A DNA stretch of 64,000 bases from Bradyrhizobium sp. cir1 (GCF_014198245.1 NZ_JACIHE010000001.1:62001-126000); one strand, 5' to 3'. Shown: positions 8,701 through 17,128, counted from the first letter of the stretch. Notes: a model not told the origin generated them from the sequence alone. A program made the numbers and translations.

Positions 8701-9450
8701 TCACTTCACCTGATAGCGCCGAAGATAGCCGGGCGGAAACATCGCCGCATTCTTGAGCGCGTCGAGATCACCGATCGTCAAGGTGCGATCCTTCAGGATG
8801 ATCAGGCCGGTCGCCCGCAGCTCCTGGAGCGTGCGGTTGAGATGAACCACCGACAGGCCGGTGGCGTCGGCCAGATCGGTCTGGGTCACCGGAAGCGCGC
8901 AGGAGTTGCCGTCGACCAGTCCCACGGGTCGAAGCCGTTCGAAGATTTCACAGAACAGATGGGCCACGCGCTCGAAGGCCGCGCGCCGGCCGAGGTTGAC
9001 GATCCATTCGCGCTGGATCGCGCTGTTCAGCGCCGTCTCGCACATGAAAGCTTCGGCCAGCGTGCGGTGGGCCGCCATCAGCTGTTCGAAGCGCGCGCGC
9101 TTGATCTCGGCGTAGGCAACCGGCGTCACCGTCGTAATCGAATGATCCATGGTAGACAGGAGATAAGCGTGGGCGTCGCAGGTCTCGCCCGGCAGGATGA
9201 AGTTGACGATCTGACGACGCCCGTCCTCCAGCGTCTTGTGGCGGTACAGCCAGCCCGAGAGCACGAGGCGGACGCTGTCGACGGGATCGCCTTCGGCGAT
9301 CAGGTCCTCGCCAGGCCCGGCACGCAGCAGACCTTCGAGAATGGCATGTTCCAGCGCAGCGGCGTCCTCTTCGGACAGCGGGCGCAAGGCGTTGAAGCGG
9401 CGGAGGACCGCCTGCGCTATACCGCCATCGGTCCCGTGAGAGCGCATCAT
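8701..9450 (-). CDS. Crp/Fnr-family transcriptional regulator
   Basis: About 249 residues: an N-terminal cyclic-nucleotide-binding-like beta-roll (LRAGPGEDLIAEGDPVDSVRLVLSGWLYRHKTLEDGRRQIVNFILPGE, about 40-90), a dimerisation helix, and a C-terminal winged helix (LPVTQTDLADATGLSVVHLNRTLQELRATGLI). No FNR-type cysteine cluster is present, so it does not look like an iron-sulfur oxygen sensor. The first ATG (9450) forms an ATGATG with the stop codon of the upstream sensor kinase gene (TGA at 9449-9447), preceded by a GGAGG, so translation is very likely coupled to the kinase. That coupling implies the regulator acts in the same pathway. Confidence 0.85.
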   Translation of the reverse strand: MMRSHGTDGGIAQAVLRRFNALRPLSEEDAAALEHAILEGLLRAGPGEDLIAEGDPVDSVRLVLSGWLYRHKTLEDGRRQIVNFILPGETCDAHAYLLSTMDHSITTVTPVAYAEIKRARFEQLMAAHRTLAEAFMCETALNSAIQREWIVNLGRRAAFERVAHLFCEIFERLRPVGLVDGNSCALPVTQTDLADATGLSVVHLNRTLQELRATGLIILKDRTLTIGDLDALKNAAMFPPGYLRRYQVK

Positions 9451-12400
9451 CCCTCCATCGACGGCGTATGGAAGGTGCGCCTGGCCAGGGGGATCGCGAT
9501 CAAGCACATGAGGCCGGACGCGTTGAACGACATGGTCGTCTGCCCCTTCAACTCGAACGCAAGGGTGCGCTCCAGAAGCTCGGTGCCAAACCCCTTGCGC
9601 GGCGGCGGTGTCACCGCCGGACCGCCGCGCTCACGCCATTCGAACAGCAGTTGCGGGGGCTCGACGGCCCCGTCGATGCGCCACGAGATATCGAGCCGAC
9701 CGCCGGGCTGGCTCAACGCGCCGTATTTGAGCGCATTGGTCGCAAGCTCGTGGATTGCGAGCGCAAACGTCTCTGCGGCCTTCGGCTGGAAGCGGACCGC
9801 GGGCCCGGACGCGCGCACCTGCTCGCCCTCATGGGCATTATAGGCCAGTAGTTCCTCGATCACCAGATATTCGAGATCGACGCCGCCCTCCGGATCGCGG
9901 GTCACAAGCGCCTGGGTGCGCGCGAAGGCATTGAGACGCCCGTCGAGATGGGCGGCATATTCCTCGACCGTAGAGCTCGTCTCCGCGGAGCGGCGCGCGA
10001 TCGACCGCACCACGCCCAGCGTATTGCGGACGCGGTGCTGAAGCTCGGCGAGGAGAAGGCGCTGCCGCTCCTCTGCGCGGGTGACCGCGGTGACGTCGAT
10101 GAAGGTGATCACGACGCCGGCGATGAAATTGTCGATGCTGCGATACGGCAGGATGCGAACGATGTAGCGCGTGCCGCTGTCGGGTGCGGTCAGTTCGCGT
10201 TCGGCGCTGGCAAGCGTGCGCAGCACGCGGCGCACGTCGTCGTAGAGCTCCTCGATCGGAATGCGCGCCTTGATGTGGGCGATCGGGCGGCCAACGTCGG
10301 TCTCGACCAGATGCAGGATGTGCGTGATCGCTGGGGTGAAGTTCATGACGCGGAGATCGTTGTCGAGGAAGACGGTTGCGATCTGCGTGCTTTCGAGGAA
10401 GTTCTTGAGGTCGCTGGTTGCGCGGGTCAGTTCCTGAACCCGGTGCGCCAGCTCGCCATTGACGGTCGTCAGCTCCTCGTTGACAGATTGCAGCTCCTCG
10501 CGGGAGGTCTCCAGCTCCTCGTTGGCGGATTGCAGCTCTTCATTGAGCGATTGGTACTCTTCGTTCGAGGACTTCAGCTCTTCGTTGGTGCTTTCGAGCT
10601 CCTCGATCGTCGCCTGGAGACGTTCGCGGGTCGCGCGCAATTCGCCTTCGAGCCGCTCGACATGTTCGGTCCGCACCAGCGCACCGGGGTTGTTCTCAGG
10701 AGCATCTGCGCCCTGCGCCGGGCCGTCCTTGAACAGGACGATGAAATTGCGATGGCCGCCGGCGCCATCCTGGATCGGCTCCACCGTGATATCGACGGGA
10801 ACGCGATGGCCGTTGACGCCGAGCTGGACGTGCTCGGCTTGGGCGGACTCGTTGGTTTCCGATGCACGGGAGAGGGCGGTGCGCAGCTCCAGCCTGAGAT
10901 CGCGATGCACCAGCTGGAGCAGATCGAGCGAGGCGGCGCCGGCCGTCGGCTCGATATAGCGTCCGGTGCGCCCGGAGAAATGCAGGATCTGGAAATTGTC
11001 GTCGGTGATCACGTAGGCGGGCGCATAGCGCTCAGCGATGCGCTGGGCGCGGCGCTCGAGGCCCACGTCCGGCCCGAACGAGCGGACCGGCGGCACCTCG
11101 ACCGGCGCGCGCCCGGCCGCGGTCGAGATTGGAAATTCCGGCGGCAGCCGCGTGCCGGTATCGAGCTTCCTAAAGATGCGGGCCCGGCGATCGACCGGTG
11201 CAAACAGCTTGGGGTGCCGCGTCACGTTCTCGGAATTGCCGAGGAACAGGAAGCGCTCGGGCAGCAAAGCGAAATGGAACAGCGGGATCACCCGGTTCTG
11301 AAGCTCGGCGTTGAGATAGATCAGCAGGTTGCGGCAGGAGACGAGATCGAGCTTGGAGAACGGGGCATCCTTGATCACGTTGTGCTGGGAGAAGATGCAC
11401 ATCTCCCGCAATTCCTTCACCACGCAATAGGTGTCGCCCTCGCGCACGAACCAGCGCGCCAGGCGCTCGGGAGACATGTCCTGCTCGATATTGATGCGGT
11501 AGCGCCCGACGCGGGCGGTCGCGAGCGCCCGGCCGTCGATGTCGGTCGCGAAGATCTGCACCTGCGGAGAGGAATCGAGCGTAGCCATGTGCTCGCGCAG
11601 CAGGATGCCGATCGAATAGGCTTCCTCGCCGGTGGCGCAGCCCAGCACCCAGACGCGAACCTGCTGGCCGCTTCCCTTGCCCTCGAAGATCTTTGGGATG
11701 ATCTGGGTTTCGAGCACCTCGAACTCGCGCTTGTCGCGGAAGAACTCGGTGACGCCGATCAGGAGGTCATTGAAGAGATGATGGGCCTCGTCCTTGTCGT
11801 TGCGCAGGAAGTCGACATAGGAGGTGATCTCCTCGAGCTGCACGACCTGCATGCGCCGCTGCACGCGGCGCAGGAAGGTGTTCTGCTTGTAGCCGTGGAA
11901 ATCGTTGCCGGTCTTGTTGCGCAGGATGTCGGCGATGCGCGACAGCGAGGTCGCCGCCGCAGCCAGGACCTCGTCGAAGCCCTGCTTCTCCTCGAGCCGC
12001 CGCAGATGGCGGGCATAAACCTGGATGTGCTCCGGGATGTCCTCGGGCGGCAGGACGTAATCAGCGATCGCCGCCGGTCTGTTGCTGTCGACCAGATGGT
12101 CGGACTCCTCGCTGGCGAGCTTCTCGGCAATTGCAAGCCCGCCATGGTCCTTTAGCGTGGCGGCGCCGAGCGTGCCGTCGCCGCCGGTCCCGCTCAAGAG
12201 AACGCCGATGGACTGCTCGGCGCGCTCTTCGGCGAGCGACACCAGGAAACTGTCGATGGTGGCCCGCTCTCCCGGCCCCTGTTCGGCCTTGCGCACCGCA
12301 AAACGCCCGTCCTGGATCGTGGTGATCATGGCCGCCGGGCTGTGATAGATCGTGCCCCCTTGCACCGCCATCGCATCGCGGATATCGGCGAAACGCGCGC

Positions 12401-12614
12401 CGTCGGCACGCTGGACGATGCTGCGCAACCGTGCCTCGTCGAGCGCCTCGGCGTTCTGAAGGACGAGGACGATCGCCTGGTCTTCACCCAATGCCAGCTT
12501 GGCGAAAAATCGCTCGATACTGTCGATCGCGGCGGCCGATGCCCCCACGCCGATGATCAAAGGGGCCTTGGCCTGAGGTTCCGCGTCCCCCGGTGCCTTG
12601 CCGACTTCGTCCAT
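9447..12614 (-). CDS. CheB-CheR-PAS-HWE hybrid sensor kinase with degenerate CheB active site
   Basis: A large multi-domain signalling protein, about 1055 residues and apparently cytosolic (no membrane helix). Order: CheB methylesterase-like (about 15-190), CheR methyltransferase with the SAM motif [14 protein letters not shown] (about 210-480), PAS (about 515-620), a heptad coiled coil of repeated NEEL/SNEE units (about 645-715), PAS (about 720-835) and a HWE histidine kinase with phospho-acceptor ELQHRVRN, N-box [11 protein letters not shown] and the WRE motif. The CheB domain keeps the Ser (GASAAA) and Asp (SGTGGDG) but the catalytic His is Asn (VLQNA instead of the usual VVQHL), so esterase activity is doubtful. 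The start is the ATG at 12614; ten residues upstream also read open. Partners are probably the coupled Crp regulator and the nearby receiver. Confidence 0.88.
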   Translation of the reverse strand: MDEVGKAPGDAEPQAKAPLIIGVGASAAAIDSIERFFAKLALGEDQAIVLVLQNAEALDEARLRSIVQRADGARFADIRDAMAVQGGTIYHSPAAMITTIQDGRFAVRKAEQGPGERATIDSFLVSLAEERAEQSIGVLLSGTGGDGTLGAATLKDHGGLAIAEKLASEESDHLVDSNRPAAIADYVLPPEDIPEHIQVYARHLRRLEEKQGFDEVLAAAATSLSRIADILRNKTGNDFHGYKQNTFLRRVQRRMQVVQLEEITSYVDFLRNDKDEAHHLFNDLLIGVTEFFRDKREFEVLETQIIPKIFEGKGSGQQVRVWVLGCATGEEAYSIGILLREHMATLDSSPQVQIFATDIDGRALATARVGRYRINIEQDMSPERLARWFVREGDTYCVVKELREMCIFSQHNVIKDAPFSKLDLVSCRNLLIYLNAELQNRVIPLFHFALLPERFLFLGNSENVTRHPKLFAPVDRRARIFRKLDTGTRLPPEFPISTAAGRAPVEVPPVRSFGPDVGLERRAQRIAERYAPAYVITDDNFQILHFSGRTGRYIEPTAGAASLDLLQLVHRDLRLELRTALSRASETNESAQAEHVQLGVNGHRVPVDITVEPIQDGAGGHRNFIVLFKDGPAQGADAPENNPGALVRTEHVERLEGELRATRERLQATIEELESTNEELKSSNEEYQSLNEELQSANEELETSREELQSVNEELTTVNGELAHRVQELTRATSDLKNFLESTQIATVFLDNDLRVMNFTPAITHILHLVETDVGRPIAHIKARIPIEELYDDVRRVLRTLASAERELTAPDSGTRYIVRILPYRSIDNFIAGVVITFIDVTAVTRAEERQRLLLAELQHRVRNTLGVVRSIARRSAETSSTVEEYAAHLDGRLNAFARTQALVTRDPEGGVDLEYLVIEELLAYNAHEGEQVRASGPAVRFQPKAAETFALAIHELATNALKYGALSQPGGRLDISWRIDGAVEPPQLLFEWRERGGPAVTPPPRKGFGTELLERTLAFELKGQTTMSFNASGLMCLIAIPLARRTFHTPSMEG

Positions 12615-12732
12615 GATTGCCGCTACTCTCGCTGCCCGGACCAACGGATTCCGGTCTCTGCAAATAGCAGAAATCGACGCGATCCTAACAGCTAAAAGCG
12701 GAAAACGTTCGCCTTGGCCGAGCCTAGATTCC

Positions 12733-12744
12733 GGGGGGGGGGGG
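12733..12744. repeat. 12-G homopolymer upstream of the CheB-CheR-kinase gene
   Basis: Twelve consecutive G on the + strand (C on the coding strand of the kinase), about 120 bp upstream of the kinase start and inside the 162-bp gap after the coiled-coil gene. Long G/C runs mutate in length by slipped-strand replication and can alter promoter spacing. It could also be an assembly-sensitive site. Confidence 0.8.
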
Positions 12745-12776
12745 CCTCTGCATGGCCGCGCGGACCATCGCCCGGA

Positions 12777-13055
12777 CTAGGTGATCGGCGGCACAAGATC
12801 GACCTCCTGTTGGAGATAATTCACCCTCTGAATGATGAGGGTGCGGTGCCGTTCCCATTCCACCAGGGTCTGCTTTAGCAGGTCCACCAGCCGTTCCGCC
12901 TGCCCGGAATCGTAACCGCCGGCCTGCAGATCGCGGACCCGGTCTTCCTGCTTGTGGATCCGCCGCCAGCCTTCCTCGATATCGAGGTCAGCCTTCGCCA
13001 GAAGGCGCTGCTCATTGAGGAGCTGCTGCTCGCGCTCGGCAAGCGAAACGGCCAT
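12777..13055 (-). CDS. Small coiled-coil protein of unknown function
   Basis: About 92 residues, almost wholly helical and charged (SLAEREQQLLNEQRLLAKADLDIEEGWRRIHKQEDRVRDLQ...LLKQTLVEWERHRTLIIQRVNYLQQEV), with heptad spacing that suggests a coiled coil. I do not recognise a family. It sits between the stand-alone CheB gene (21 bp upstream) and the CheB-CheR-HWE kinase gene on the same strand, so it is probably co-transcribed and may be a structural or adaptor part of that signalling module. The start is the ATG at 13055; a GTG at 13067 is also possible. Confidence 0.7.
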   Translation of the reverse strand: MAVSLAEREQQLLNEQRLLAKADLDIEEGWRRIHKQEDRVRDLQAGGYDSGQAERLVDLLKQTLVEWERHRTLIIQRVNYLQQEVDLVPPIT

Positions 13056-13075
13056 GGCGACGCTCACCTCTCTCG

Positions 13076-14071
13076 CTAACGGTTCGGAAGATCAAGCGAT
13101 TGTAGCACGACGCGCCTGATCATGTCGGCATATTCGCGATATTCGGCGGCGCGCAGCGCGTACATCTCGGCGATTGCGGGTCTGCCGTTGCGACGGCCGT
13201 CCGCGGCCATGCGTTGCACCAGTTCGGCCCGCTCGTCGATGATCCTGAGCGCGACACGGAGCGCCTCGTCGACTTGCCCTTCCTGCTCCTTGGCGAGGGC
13301 ATCAGCGGTGTAGGCGTGGCCGACCTGACAGCGAAACCGCATCGGATGAGCCTCTTTCACGTCGGAAAGGACGCCGCCGCAGGCGGGGCAGGTCAGCGCC
13401 GCCGGATCGGCAATGTCGGCCAGGATTGCGGAGCCGATCCTTTCGCCCGCGGCGATTTCCACCTCCAGGCGGATATCCGGAGCGATCGGAAGCGCGGCCC
13501 CCGGCGCTTCCCGGGCAAGCTCGGAAAGGACGTCGCCGAGCCGCGCAGCGGGAACGCAGAGGTCGGCGGTGGCCGCCTCCAGCGCGCGCTGCGGCATCTC
13601 CGCCGCGATCGCCTCCAACGGATCCTGCACGATCGTCATTCCGCCGCAGCGCTTGATCGCGTTGAGGCCGGCAGCCCCGTCCGAAAGCAATCCGCTCAGC
13701 ACCACCCCGATCACGCGCGGGCCGTGATGCAGGGCCGCCGAGCGGAACAGTGCGTCGATCGCGGGCCGCACCATGTTCTCGCGCGGGCCGCGCCCGAGGC
13801 GAATATGATCGCCTGACAACAGCAAGTGATGGTCGGGGGCGCCGAGATAGACATGGCCGCGCTCGAACTTCATGCCGTCTGTGGCCTGATGCACCGGCAG
13901 CCTGCCCGCGCCGGCGGCGACGGTGGACAGGATGCCGATGCCCTGCGCAGGAAGGTGAAGGACGATAAAGACGGCTGCTGGAACATCCGGATGCAGATCT
14001 GCCAGGATCTGTTTCAGCGGCGCCGTGGCTCCGGAGGAACCGCCGATGACAATGATGTCGCGGTTGCTCAT
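13076..14071 (-). CDS. Stand-alone CheB-type protein-glutamate methylesterase
   Basis: A protein of 331 residues with a CheB catalytic domain but no receiver domain. The triad is visible: Ser in IGGSSGAT, His in FIVLHLPAQ and Asp in LSGLLSDGA. The C-terminal third carries a CPACGG...CQVGHAYT segment, a likely zinc-ribbon-like element, followed by a helical tail. The family removes methyl groups from glutamates of chemoreceptors. No che receptors or cheA are nearby, so the substrate here is open; the neighbouring CheR-containing kinase suggests a methylation-based non-flagellar sensor. Divergent from the receiver gene at 14155 across 83 bp. Confidence 0.85.
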   Translation of the reverse strand: MSNRDIIVIGGSSGATAPLKQILADLHPDVPAAVFIVLHLPAQGIGILSTVAAGAGRLPVHQATDGMKFERGHVYLGAPDHHLLLSGDHIRLGRGPRENMVRPAIDALFRSAALHHGPRVIGVVLSGLLSDGAAGLNAIKRCGGMTIVQDPLEAIAAEMPQRALEAATADLCVPAARLGDVLSELAREAPGAALPIAPDIRLEVEIAAGERIGSAILADIADPAALTCPACGGVLSDVKEAHPMRFRCQVGHAYTADALAKEQEGQVDEALRVALRIIDERAELVQRMAADGRRNGRPAIAEMYALRAAEYREYADMIRRVVLQSLDLPNR

Positions 14072-14154
14072 GGAACCCGCCATTCAATGCTTCGTTTGCA
14101 CCAAGACGGCCTTGAGGCCTATGTTCCTATCCATCGCCGGGTGCTGGAGGAAAC

Positions 14155-14559
14155 ATGGCACTATCGCCAACGTTGTCGCGCAGGAATGCCCCGTTGTCGG
14201 GATGTCGCATCCTCGTGGTCGAGGACGAGTATTTCCTGGCCGATGACATCAGCCGTGCGCTGCGGTCGGCGGGCGCGGAAGTTGCCGGTCCGGTCGGCGA
14301 GCTCGACGATGCGCTCCCGATCATCAACGACGGCGGCATTCTCGACGGCGCAGTGCTCGACGTGAACATTCGCAGCGAGATGGTTTTCCCGGTTGCGCAG
14401 GAGCTCAGGGCGCGCCAGGTGCCGTTCGTGTTCACGACCGGCTACGAGAAGGTCAGCATTGCTCCACAATTTCGTGATGTGGTGCTGTGGGAAAAGCCGA
14501 TCGACATCGCAGCGATGGTCCGCGGCCTGACCGGGTTGATCGAGAAGCCCAAGACGTGA
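14155..14559 (+). CDS. Single-domain response regulator (FAT GUY-like)
   Basis: A 134-residue receiver domain with no output domain. Acidic pocket E23/D24, phospho-acceptor D69 (AVLDVN) and the switch lysine K114 (LWEKP) are present. The segment PFVFTTGYE around residues 90-98 closely resembles the PFxFATGY motif of the FAT GUY family of alphaproteobacterial single-domain regulators. That family is known to work with HWE/HisKA_2 kinases, including those of the general stress response. Being divergent from the CheB/HWE-kinase cluster, it is the natural phosphorylation partner of that kinase, though this is inference. Confidence 0.87.
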   Translation: MALSPTLSRRNAPLSGCRILVVEDEYFLADDISRALRSAGAEVAGPVGELDDALPIINDGGILDGAVLDVNIRSEMVFPVAQELRARQVPFVFTTGYEKVSIAPQFRDVVLWEKPIDIAAMVRGLTGLIEKPKT

Positions 14560-14611
14560 GGCGCAGCGTCGCGCCATTGCGCAGCCCGTTCATGATCCAA
14601 GTGAGGTTCGA

Positions 14612-14782
14612 ATGATCTACACCGCCCGCACAGGCGATGCACAGCTCCTGTCCTTTTCGCGCGAACTGGTTCGCGATGCCCTCAAGATACTGCGCAATAG
14701 CGAGCACATCGCAAGAGCGCAGCGCGTCCGGGATGAACTGGCTGCGGTTGCGCCGGCTCGCGGGGAGGGCGATCCGGCCTGA
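14612..14782 (+). CDS. Small hypothetical protein (56 aa)
   Basis: A short frame, M-I-Y-T-A-R-T-G-D-A-Q-L-L-S-F-S-R-E-L-V..., with a GTGAGG sequence about 7 bp before the ATG and a helical, charged composition. It follows the response regulator by 52 bp on the same strand. I do not recognise the family. Codon use matches neighbouring genes, with G/C-rich third positions, which supports coding. Only comparison with relatives would confirm it. Confidence 0.45.
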   Translation: MIYTARTGDAQLLSFSRELVRDALKILRNSEHIARAQRVRDELAAVAPARGEGDPA

Positions 14783-14833
14783 AGCGCGATGAGATCGGGA
14801 TGAAGCGTCAGCGCGCTTTAGGTTGTTGTTTAC

Positions 14834-14899
14834 GCATGATCTCTCCGGAAAACCGCTTCGCACTTTGCGCTAACGCGGCCCTTCGGGTCCGGATCATGC
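14834..14899. repeat. Palindromic intergenic repeat element
   Basis: Arms GCATGATC (14834-14841) and GATCATGC (14892-14899), both next to CCGGA/TCCGG, bracket a stretch including ccgcttcgcactttgcgc. This layout is typical of the short mosaic repeats scattered between genes of Bradyrhizobium and other rhizobia. No gene lies here. Confidence 0.5.
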
Positions 14900-14900
14900 T

Positions 14901-15035
14901 TTAGAGCAGGCGGCTCCAGGTCAGCCACGCAGTCACGGCAAGGCAGAGGGCGATCCCGAGATAGGGCAAGGCTTGCGACAAGCCCTGCGAGATGGCCTGG
15001 CGCAACGAGCCATCCGTCAAGCCACCATCATCCAT
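14901..15035 (-). CDS. Tiny membrane protein (44 aa)
   Basis: The frame reads M-D-D-G-G-L-T-D-G-S-L-R-Q-A-I-S-Q-G-L-S and then a single hydrophobic helix (ALPYLGIALCLAVTAWLTW). The start lies inside the end of the preceding tiny ORF (15017-15112) in another frame, a 19-bp overlap, which suggests coupled translation. Function unknown. One membrane segment is predicted, with the N-terminus probably polar outside the bilayer. Confidence 0.5.
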   Translation of the reverse strand: MDDGGLTDGSLRQAISQGLSQALPYLGIALCLAVTAWLTWSRLL

Positions 15036-15112
15036 ATGATCGCTCCCAGCATCACCAGGAAACCCAGCATCGCGGTCGCGATGAAAACCCGTTCGACGCG
15101 ATCCATCGTCAT
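15017..15112 (-). CDS. Tiny membrane protein (31 aa), first of an overlapping pair
   Basis: Reads M-T-M-D-R-V-E-R-V-F-I-A-T-A-M-L-G-F-L-V and continues hydrophobic (MLGAIIWMMVA). A GAGGG Shine-Dalgarno lies 7 nt before the ATG. It is nearly all one membrane helix. It overlaps the start of the 44-residue ORF downstream. Both are below usual annotation cut-offs. Function unknown; a small membrane-stress or regulatory peptide pair is possible but unproven. Confidence 0.5.
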   Translation of the reverse strand: MTMDRVERVFIATAMLGFLVMLGAIIWMMVA

Positions 15113-15197
15113 CGTAGTGCCCTCATCCCGGACGCGATTTTGACGTTTCGCCGCGCGGCGCGCATTAGGCTATGTGAATCGCCAGCGGGATTCCGGA

Positions 15198-16082
15198 TCA
15201 ACGTTCCCGGGAGCTCGGCGCCATGCCGCTTGAACGCTCCAGCTTCATTTGCGTCATGGCGACGCCGGATAGTGCGAGCAGCCCGCCGACGATCAGTTTC
15301 GGCGTCACCTGCTCGCCGAGGAAGATCACGCTCGACATCAAGGCGAACACAGGAAGCAGCAGGCCGAAAGGAGCGACGCGGCCCATGGAGCAACGGGCGA
15401 TCAGCCAGAACCAAAGGCCAAACCCCACAATTCCGCCGATGAAGATGGTGTAGGCGAGCGCCAGCCAGCCACGTCCGTCCGCCGTGCCGAGGCTCGTCGC
15501 CTGACCGTATTCAAGCAGTAGCGACATCAGCATCACCTGTGGCACGGTGAGCAGCGACGACCATCCCATCAACATCAGGGGATCGAAGGGGCCGTAGCGT
15601 TTCGTCAGGACGTTGGACACGGCGAATGCGAAGGCGGCCCCGACCACCAGCAGCAGCGGAAGCGGTTTTGCCGACAGGCCGGGCCCCGCTGCGAGCACGA
15701 TCACGCCGAGGAATGCGAGCGCCACGCCGGCAGAGCTGGCGAGCGACGGCCGCTCCGCGAGCAGCGGCCAGGCCAGCAGGACGGTGAAGGGCGGGGCGAG
15801 CTGATAGGCAACGGCCGACATGCTTCCCGAGCCGAGCCCAAGGCCGACATAGAACAACCCGAAGTTCAGCCCACCGAGGAAAATCGAAATGGCTGCGACA
15901 GGGCCGAGCTGCTGGCGCGTGGGTCTTTTGACGAACGGAACGAGCAGCAGCGCGATCGCCAGGAAGCGCAGGGCGAGGAAGAAGAGGGGCGGAAATTCCG
16001 TGACGCCGACCTTGATGACCACGAACTGATAGCCCCAGAGCAGGGAGACGGCCACCGCGCAGATGATCTGGATCGCGGACAT
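15198..16082 (-). CDS. EamA/DMT-family transporter
   Basis: An inner-membrane protein of 294 residues with ten predicted helices arranged as two EamA repeats (first from about residue 8, SLLWGYQFVVIKVG; second from about 150, FAFAVSNVLTKRYGPFDPLMLMGWSSL). DMT transporters commonly export amino acids, metabolites or drugs; the substrate here cannot be told. It lies 70 bp downstream of a TetR regulator on the same strand. The gap contains a palindrome (16099-16112) that matches the core of the regulator's own operator, so the transporter is very likely repressed by that TetR protein and induced by its ligand. Confidence 0.87.
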   Translation of the reverse strand: MSAIQIICAVAVSLLWGYQFVVIKVGVTEFPPLFFLALRFLAIALLLVPFVKRPTRQQLGPVAAISIFLGGLNFGLFYVGLGLGSGSMSAVAYQLAPPFTVLLAWPLLAERPSLASSAGVALAFLGVIVLAAGPGLSAKPLPLLLVVGAAFAFAVSNVLTKRYGPFDPLMLMGWSSLLTVPQVMLMSLLLEYGQATSLGTADGRGWLALAYTIFIGGIVGFGLWFWLIARCSMGRVAPFGLLLPVFALMSSVIFLGEQVTPKLIVGGLLALSGVAMTQMKLERSSGMAPSSRER

Positions 16083-16098
16083 TGCATTGTTCCTTTCA

Positions 16099-16112
16099 AG
16101 ACCGATCGGTCT
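16099..16112. promoter_or_regulatory. TetR operator candidate in front of the EamA transporter
   Basis: Perfect 14-bp palindrome AGACCGATCGGTCT located 16 bp upstream of the transporter ATG. It shares AGACC-N-AT-N-GGTCT with the palindrome in front of the tetR gene (16772-16799). Confidence 0.6.
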
Positions 16113-16152
16113 AAATATCGACGCGCCAATGCCGGAGGGCGTCTGCGAATGG

Positions 16153-16767
16153 TTACCTCACGAAGCGGTCGAGCAGGGCGTCAGCGGTAGCTTGCGATGC
16201 GGCCCGTGCCGGCGCCGTCTTGCTGACCACGCGCAGCCCTTCGACGAAACAGACGAGAATGCGGGCGGCGCTTGCAGGCTCGACGCCGTCGGCCAGCCTG
16301 CCTGCCGTCTTGGCACGGGACAATGCATCCACCAGCCTCGTCTCCATCGTCTTGAAGAAACCCGCGGCGCGTCGCGCGACCTCGGCGTCCTGCCCGGCCA
16401 GTTCCATGGCCGTGGCCACAAGCAGGCAGCCGCGGCGTCCATGGGGGCCGCTGGTGCGGTCGACATAGCCGGCAAGGAAAGCCCGCAAGCCATCGACCGG
16501 ATCCCTGTCCGTGGCGAGTTCGACGTCCATCCGTGTGATGGCTTCGGCGATGTAGCGGTCGAGCGCGAGCAGGAACAGCGTGTGCTTGTCGCCGAACGCG
16601 GCGTAGAGGCTGCCGCGCGACAGTTTGGTCGCGCGAAGAAGGTCCGGCAGCGCGGTGGCGTGATAGCCGCGCGACCAGAACACATCCATCGCGCATGCGA
16701 CGGCCGCGTCCATGTCGAAACTGCGCGGTCGGCCGCGGGGCGATTGCATCGGGGTCTGGCGGGCCAT
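16153..16767 (-). CDS. TetR-family transcriptional repressor
   Basis: A 204-residue repressor. The N-terminal helix-turn-helix is GRPRSFDMDAAVACAMDVFWSRGYHATALPDLLRATKLSRGSLYAAFGDKHTLFLLALDRY, the class with a C-terminal domain like TetR_C_6/AcuR-type regulators (WRRG..., GCLLVATAMELAGQD). The ATG at 16767 is chosen over one at 16803 because the latter would put the start codon inside the operator palindrome. The palindrome ends 5 bp before the chosen start, so autorepression is expected. A second, related palindrome precedes the EamA transporter gene downstream. The inducer is unknown but is probably a transporter substrate. Confidence 0.88.
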   Translation of the reverse strand: MARQTPMQSPRGRPRSFDMDAAVACAMDVFWSRGYHATALPDLLRATKLSRGSLYAAFGDKHTLFLLALDRYIAEAITRMDVELATDRDPVDGLRAFLAGYVDRTSGPHGRRGCLLVATAMELAGQDAEVARRAAGFFKTMETRLVDALSRAKTAGRLADGVEPASAARILVCFVEGLRVVSKTAPARAASQATADALLDRFVR

Positions 16768-16771
16768 CGTG

Positions 16772-16799
16772 GATATATAGACCAATTGGTCTATATATC
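16772..16799. promoter_or_regulatory. Perfect 28-bp palindrome: TetR autoregulatory operator
   Basis: Each half is GATATATAGACCAA read inward to the centre at 16785/16786; the second half is its exact reverse complement. It sits immediately upstream of the tetR start codon and its AT-rich ends could form the -10 region. The core matches the 14-bp palindrome before the adjacent transporter. Confidence 0.75.
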
Positions 16800-16824
16800 G
16801 CAAGTGGACATTTCGGCCCCGCGC

Positions 16825-17128
16825 TTACGGCACTGCGGCAGCCGGAGCGGGTACGCTGACGTTCGGCACCGTGGCCGACCAGGGGCTGATCGGGTTGAGC
16901 GCCGACAAGGCGGCGAGGAAGCGGCGAATGCGCGGCGCGGCATCGCCATCGATCTCACCCTCGATGGCGATCCAGCGGTCGCAGCCCGGCCCGCACGCAT
17001 CAGGCGCCCCTTGGCGAGATAGATCGTCAGCGTGGACGCAAATCCGGCTTTCTCGGACGGTATTTCCGCGCGCAATGCGCCGGGAAGCGAGAGCGCGGCG
17101 ACGACGAGCAGGATACGGGCTAGCATGA
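16825..17128 (-). pseudogene. Frameshifted, truncated fragment of a COG3904-like periplasmic protein
   Basis: The minus strand begins with a clear signal peptide (MLARILLVVAALSLPGALRAE) followed by IPSEKAGFASTLTIYLAKG. The frame must then shift by one base in a GGGG run to continue as APDACGPGCDRWIAIEGEIDGDAAPRIRRFLAAL, which resembles rhizobial secreted proteins of the COG3904 (ClpP-like periplasmic) type. After that it stops at 16825, far short of a full-length family member as I recall it (~200-250 residues). Both the shift and the truncation suggest decay, although the shift itself could be a homopolymer sequencing error. Confidence 0.55.

Noticed and set aside
9948-12155. 735-codon plus-strand frame opposite the CheB-CheR-kinase
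   Set aside because: Mirror frame of a real gene; heptad-like repeats (LFVGGLQLF...) are only the complement of the kinase coiled coil.
8701-14559. Flagellar chemotaxis operon
   Set aside because: No cheA, cheW, cheY-motor or receptor genes; CheB/CheR here are in a hybrid kinase setting.
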